Assembly (NCBI RefSeq): GCF_947498805.1 | Contig: NZ_CANMLT010000009.1 | Location: 96,876 to 160,875 of the forward strand | Length of the DNA: 64,000 bases | Reading direction: 5' to 3' | Source: an uncultured Tenacibaculum sp. | GTDB lineage: Bacteria > Bacteroidota > Bacteroidia > Flavobacteriales > Flavobacteriaceae | Shown here: in pieces, positions 60,255 through 64,000 of the stretch | Layout of the letters: each line of letters opens with the position of its first letter | How positions within the stretch are numbered: the first letter of the stretch is position 1 | Notes under the pieces: model-generated | Databases searched by the model: none | Seen by the model: the letters and a program-made list of their open reading frames with translations, nothing else | Told to the model about the DNA's origin: nothing | Position numbers and translations under genes: made by a program

Positions 60255-60274
60255 ATAAATTATCTACTTTATAA

Positions 60275-62128
60275 ATGAATCTTCTTAAAACACGTCTCTT
60301 AGCCAATCTTATCTATTTTTTTTCATGGGTAGCTTATTTTTTTATTGGTCGTTTTATCTTTTTAGCTTTTTACTTTGAAAGAACAAGTGAACTTGACTTT
60401 TTTAGTATTTTAAAAACCTTTGTATATGGTATTCGATTAGATATGTCATTTACGGCATATTTATGTGCTATTCCTTTTTTATTAGTTCTTTTAAGTGTTT
60501 TTATTTCAAAAAAGTACATCAAAAAAATATTAAAAGCGTACACTTTTGTTGTACTTCCTATTATAACATTGTTACTATTAATTGACACCGTATTATATGC
60601 TTCATGGGGAGTTAGATTAGATGGTACTTTGTTAAACTACATCAACACTCCTAAAGTAATGCTTGCTTCTGTTTCTGCTAGTTTACTTTTCTTCGGAATA
60701 TTGATTTGGCTGTTACTATCAGCCTTCTTTATATATTTAGCAAACAAGATTATAAATCATATTACTAAAGATTTTTCAACTGGAAAATATGTACATGCCG
60801 CTGGTTTATTTCTTGCAATAGGCTTTTTGATTATTCCTTTAAGAGGTGGTTTTCAAGAAATTCCAATCAATCAAAGCAACGTATATTTTTCAAAAAACAT
60901 GTTTGCCAATCATGCAGCTGTTAATTTTGCTTGGAATTTTGGTAATGATGTTGCAAGAGGTATTGGAAAAAGAAACCCTTTTAAAAAATTTGACCCCAAA
61001 ATTGCTTCAGAAGTAATTTCTAAAAGAAGAGAAGCTTTAATTTCTAAATCGAAAGATTCTATTTTAAAAACAAACAAACCAAATGTTATCTTATTGGTTT
61101 GGGAAAGTTTATCTGCTAAAGTCGTTGAAGCTGTTGGTGGTGAGCCTAATGTAACCGAAAATTTAAACAAGCTTGCTAAAGAAGGTATTTTATTTACTAA
61201 TTTTTATGGTAATGGAGATAGAACCGATAAAGGTATCATTGCTATTTTAAGTGGTTATTATCCGCAGTTCAAATATAGCATCATAAAGATGCCAAATAAA
61301 ACACGTAGTCTTCCTAAACTTCCATTAGAAATGAAAAAATTAGGTTATCATACTTCATACTACTATGGAGGTGATACTAATTTTGGTAATATGAACACCT
61401 ATATTCGAATGAGTGATATGGACTATATTGTTGATGGTAGTGAATTTGCACGAGAAGATTGGAACTCGAAATGGGGAGCGCATGATCATATTTTCCTTGA
61501 GAGATTAGCTTCAGATCTAAGTAAACCTCAAAAAGAACCTTTTTTCGTAACTGCCTTAACATTAACGAGTCATGAACCATTTGAATTTCCAGACGAGTAT
61601 AAATTTGGAAAAGATGGTGACGATAATCTATATAGAAGTGCACAGGCATATACTGATAAAGCAATTGGAAATTTCGTTGATTTTGCTAAAAAACAACCTT
61701 GGTGGGATAATACCTTAATTGTTATTATGTCTGATCATGGTAACAGACTACCTGAACATGAAGGATATTTTAATTCTCCTAAAAAGTTTAAAATTCCAAT
61801 GGTTTGGTTAGGTGGTGCTCTAAAAGAAACAGGCAAAGAAATAAACACTCTTTCTGGTCAGACTGATTTTGCATATACCCTTTTACAATTACTTGATGGT
61901 GATTATGAAAAATTTAAATGGGGGAAAAATATATTCAACAACTCTAAGAATCAATACGTTCATTACATATTCAATAAAGGTTTTGGTACCATAACTCCTG
62001 AAGGAACTTACGTATATGATTTTGTAGGAAATAAACCTGTAGTTAAAGAAGGAAACATAGCCAAACTTGATTCATTAGGTAGGTCTTTAAGTCAAGATTC
62101 ATATCAAGATTTTATCGATAGAAGATAA
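60275..62128 (+). CDS. LtaS-like alkaline-phosphatase-superfamily membrane enzyme
   Basis: 5 TM segments, then PNVILLVWESLSAKVV, NGDRTDKGIIAILSGYYPQ, VIMSDHGNRLPEHEG. Confidence 0.9.
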   Translation: MNLLKTRLLANLIYFFSWVAYFFIGRFIFLAFYFERTSELDFFSILKTFVYGIRLDMSFTAYLCAIPFLLVLLSVFISKKYIKKILKAYTFVVLPIITLLLLIDTVLYASWGVRLDGTLLNYINTPKVMLASVSASLLFFGILIWLLLSAFFIYLANKIINHITKDFSTGKYVHAAGLFLAIGFLIIPLRGGFQEIPINQSNVYFSKNMFANHAAVNFAWNFGNDVARGIGKRNPFKKFDPKIASEVISKRREALISKSKDSILKTNKPNVILLVWESLSAKVVEAVGGEPNVTENLNKLAKEGILFTNFYGNGDRTDKGIIAILSGYYPQFKYSIIKMPNKTRSLPKLPLEMKKLGYHTSYYYGGDTNFGNMNTYIRMSDMDYIVDGSEFAREDWNSKWGAHDHIFLERLASDLSKPQKEPFFVTALTLTSHEPFEFPDEYKFGKDGDDNLYRSAQAYTDKAIGNFVDFAKKQPWWDNTLIVIMSDHGNRLPEHEGYFNSPKKFKIPMVWLGGALKETGKEINTLSGQTDFAYTLLQLLDGDYEKFKWGKNIFNNSKNQYVHYIFNKGFGTITPEGTYVYDFVGNKPVVKEGNIAKLDSLGRSLSQDSYQDFIDRR

Positions 62129-62145
62129 TTATTTTCTAAAAAGTA

Positions 62146-62185
62146 AAGACTACCCGTAGTGTTTCAATTCTACGAGGTAGTCTTT
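62146..62185. terminator. Bidirectional terminator
   Basis: AAAGACTACCCGTAG...CTACGAGGTAGTCTTT. Confidence 0.8.
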
Positions 62186-62203
62186 GGTTAAAATTCCCCA
62201 ATT

Positions 62204-64000
62204 TTAATTGTTTACTTGAATGTTCACTCCTCCTTTTACAATATAAAAGTAGGAACGTCGATTTTTTTGATGCTCTTCCTCAGTACATTTACTTTGATTT
62301 GCATCATCGCAATCATTCAATAATTTATCTTCGCCATACCCAATGGCACTTTCGATTCTTTCCGAATTAATTCCTCTAGAAATAATATAATCTCTAGTAG
62401 ACTTAGCTCTATTATCGGATAAGGTTCTATTGTAGTCTTTGGTACCTCTACTGTCGGTATGTGATTCTATTTTGATAACTAACGCTGGATTGTTATTTAA
62501 AACAGAAACAATATGTTCTAATTCATATTCAGCATCTTCTCGTATATTGTATAAATCAAAATCAAAATAAATAGGATTGATTACTATTTGATCTTCCACT
62601 ATTAAGGATTCTAACTGAATATTCTCTACTACTGTTTCTTTGTTGATATCTAGTGTTTTGGTATCCTTTTTAGTGTTTCTATAGTTTTCTTTTGACACTA
62701 CTACAACGAAGTTCTTCTCACAGTCTATCTTTTTAAATAAATATTCTCCAGAGCTTCCTGTTCGTTGTTCCTCTATAGGCTCCCCTTTTGAATTCATCAA
62801 TTGAACCAATACTTCTGAAATAGGTTCTCCTGTTCTCGAATCTGACACAACTCCCGTTATATCTTCCTTACAATTGTAGATTATAAAACTATAGATATCA
62901 TCATCTCCTTCTCCTCCTTTTCTATTAGATGAGAAAAAACCATTGGTATGTTCATCATTAATTACAAAAGCAAAATCATCAAAAGGTCCATTAACTGGGC
63001 TTCCTAAATTTACGGGAGAAGTAAAATCGTCACTTTCTGGTTTTGACTCAAAAACATCCAATGCTCCTAATCCTAAATGACCATCTGATGCAAAAAATAA
63101 GGTTCCATCATTGTTTATAAAAGGGAACATCTCTCTTCCTTCTGTATTGATTGATTTACCGAGATTTACTGGCTCCCCAAAAGTATTATTCCCTAAAATT
63201 TCAGCCTTATAAATATCAGTTCCTCCATATCCGTTTTCCATATCAGATACAAAGTATAATGTTTTCTCATCCGGACTTAATGCTGGATGTCCACAAGAAT
63301 AATCTTCACTATTAAAAGGAAGTTCTTGTATATTTCCCCATACATCTCCTATCTTTTCTACCGAATAAATTTTAAGATGAGATACTCTATCCTTATCTCC
63401 TCGTAATTTTTTACCATCAAAATTATCTCTTGTAAAATAAGCTGTTTTTCCATCTTTTGTAATAATCAAATTAGATTCGTGATATCTTGAACTCAATTCA
63501 TTTATTAAGTTAGCTTCTTCTACCTCTAAAATTTTATTTTCCTTAACCTCTTTCTTTTCTGTTGTATAGATATTTAAAAATGGTTGTCTATTCCATCTAT
63601 ATAATCTCTTGTCTTTTTCTGACTTTGGTTTTGCTGAAGCGAAATAAAAACTATTGTTATATAAAAACCCTCCAAAATCAGAATACTTGGTATTCGATGA
63701 AATGTTATGAATATTGATATAGGTTTTCGGCTTATTTGAATACTCAACAAAATAATCTTTGTTCTTCTCTAAAGCCTCTGCTCTACTATCCTTACCCAAA
63801 TCCTTTAACTTAAGTAACCATTTATCTGATTCTTGTACTTTTCCATTGGTCTTCAAAACTTGGGCATATCGAAAAATATGTTTCGGGGAAGCTACGGAGC
63901 TATAAGAATTCATAAGCTCTTGGTAATACTTCTCTGCCAAGTCAAACTCAAAATTATAGTAATGGGAATCGCCGAGTCTGCTCAATACCAAATAGGAATT
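62204..64000 (-). CDS. TPR / PD40 beta-propeller / carboxypeptidase-regulatory-like / OmpA protein, PorE-like (5' end probably beyond window)
   Basis: PD40 repeats (HPALSPDEKTLYFVSDMENGYGGTDIYKAE), regulatory-like domain, OmpA motif IESHTDSRGTKDYNRTLSDNRAKSTRDYI; frame stays open to window end. Confidence 0.85.
   Translation of the reverse strand, partial: NSYLVLSRLGDSHYYNFEFDLAEKYYQELMNSYSSVASPKHIFRYAQVLKTNGKVQESDKWLLKLKDLGKDSRAEALEKNKDYFVEYSNKPKTYINIHNISSNTKYSDFGGFLYNNSFYFASAKPKSEKDKRLYRWNRQPFLNIYTTEKKEVKENKILEVEEANLINELSSRYHESNLIITKDGKTAYFTRDNFDGKKLRGDKDRVSHLKIYSVEKIGDVWGNIQELPFNSEDYSCGHPALSPDEKTLYFVSDMENGYGGTDIYKAEILGNNTFGEPVNLGKSINTEGREMFPFINNDGTLFFASDGHLGLGALDVFESKPESDDFTSPVNLGSPVNGPFDDFAFVINDEHTNGFFSSNRKGGEGDDDIYSFIIYNCKEDITGVVSDSRTGEPISEVLVQLMNSKGEPIEEQRTGSSGEYLFKKIDCEKNFVVVVSKENYRNTKKDTKTLDINKETVVENIQLESLIVEDQIVINPIYFDFDLYNIREDAEYELEHIVSVLNNNPALVIKIESHTDSRGTKDYNRTLSDNRAKSTRDYIISRGINSERIESAIGYGEDKLLNDCDDANQSKCTEEEHQKNRRSYFYIVKGGVNIQVNN

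Noticed and set aside
62204-64000. Calling the OmpA/PD40 protein as T9SS PorE itself
   Set aside because: Architecture fits PorE, but flavobacteria carry several such paralogues and the 5' end is outside the window; kept as PorE-like only.

Overview
Chromosomal window from an AT-rich member of the Bacteroidetes, most likely Flavobacteriaceae (inferred from gene content: DUF349, DUF2911, DUF368, TamB, a PorE-like OmpA protein, TAnnTTTG-type promoters). It is mostly ordinary core genome: no rRNA, tRNA, CRISPR, transposase or prophage was recognised. Main blocks: (i) a TetR / ABC / HlyD / TolC export operon whose single ABC subunit has strongly degenerate nucleotide-binding motifs; (ii) a minus-strand kynurenine / 3-hydroxyanthranilate meta-cleavage operon (kynU, kmo, HAO, ACMSD-like, semialdehyde dehydrogenase, RidA-type deaminase, plus SDR, PhyH-like dioxygenase, thioesterase, DUF1697) divergent from an IclR regulator, with overlapping palindromes between them and two MITE/REP-like composite repeats inside the operon; (iii) a SerB-SerA fusion; (iv) gcvP and a tandem pair of paralogous small proteins sharing an 11-bp upstream motif; (v) accessory genes including an orphan lipoprotein resembling a subtilase propeptide, and a PLP histidine decarboxylase; (vi) a 650-bp intergenic region holding three diverged tandem units, each ending in a strong hairpin; (vii) an intrinsic Tet(M)-like ribosomal protection protein; (viii) a cysteine-less 'zinc ribbon' COG1579-like protein; (ix) an envelope block with tandem DUF368 proteins, TamB and an LtaS-like enzyme. 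The best candidates for undescribed biology are the three-unit hairpin array (37.8-38.4 kb), the degenerate-NBD exporter, and the palindrome-controlled kynurenine operon with its unassigned enzymes. All functional calls come from reading the translations; no database search was run.
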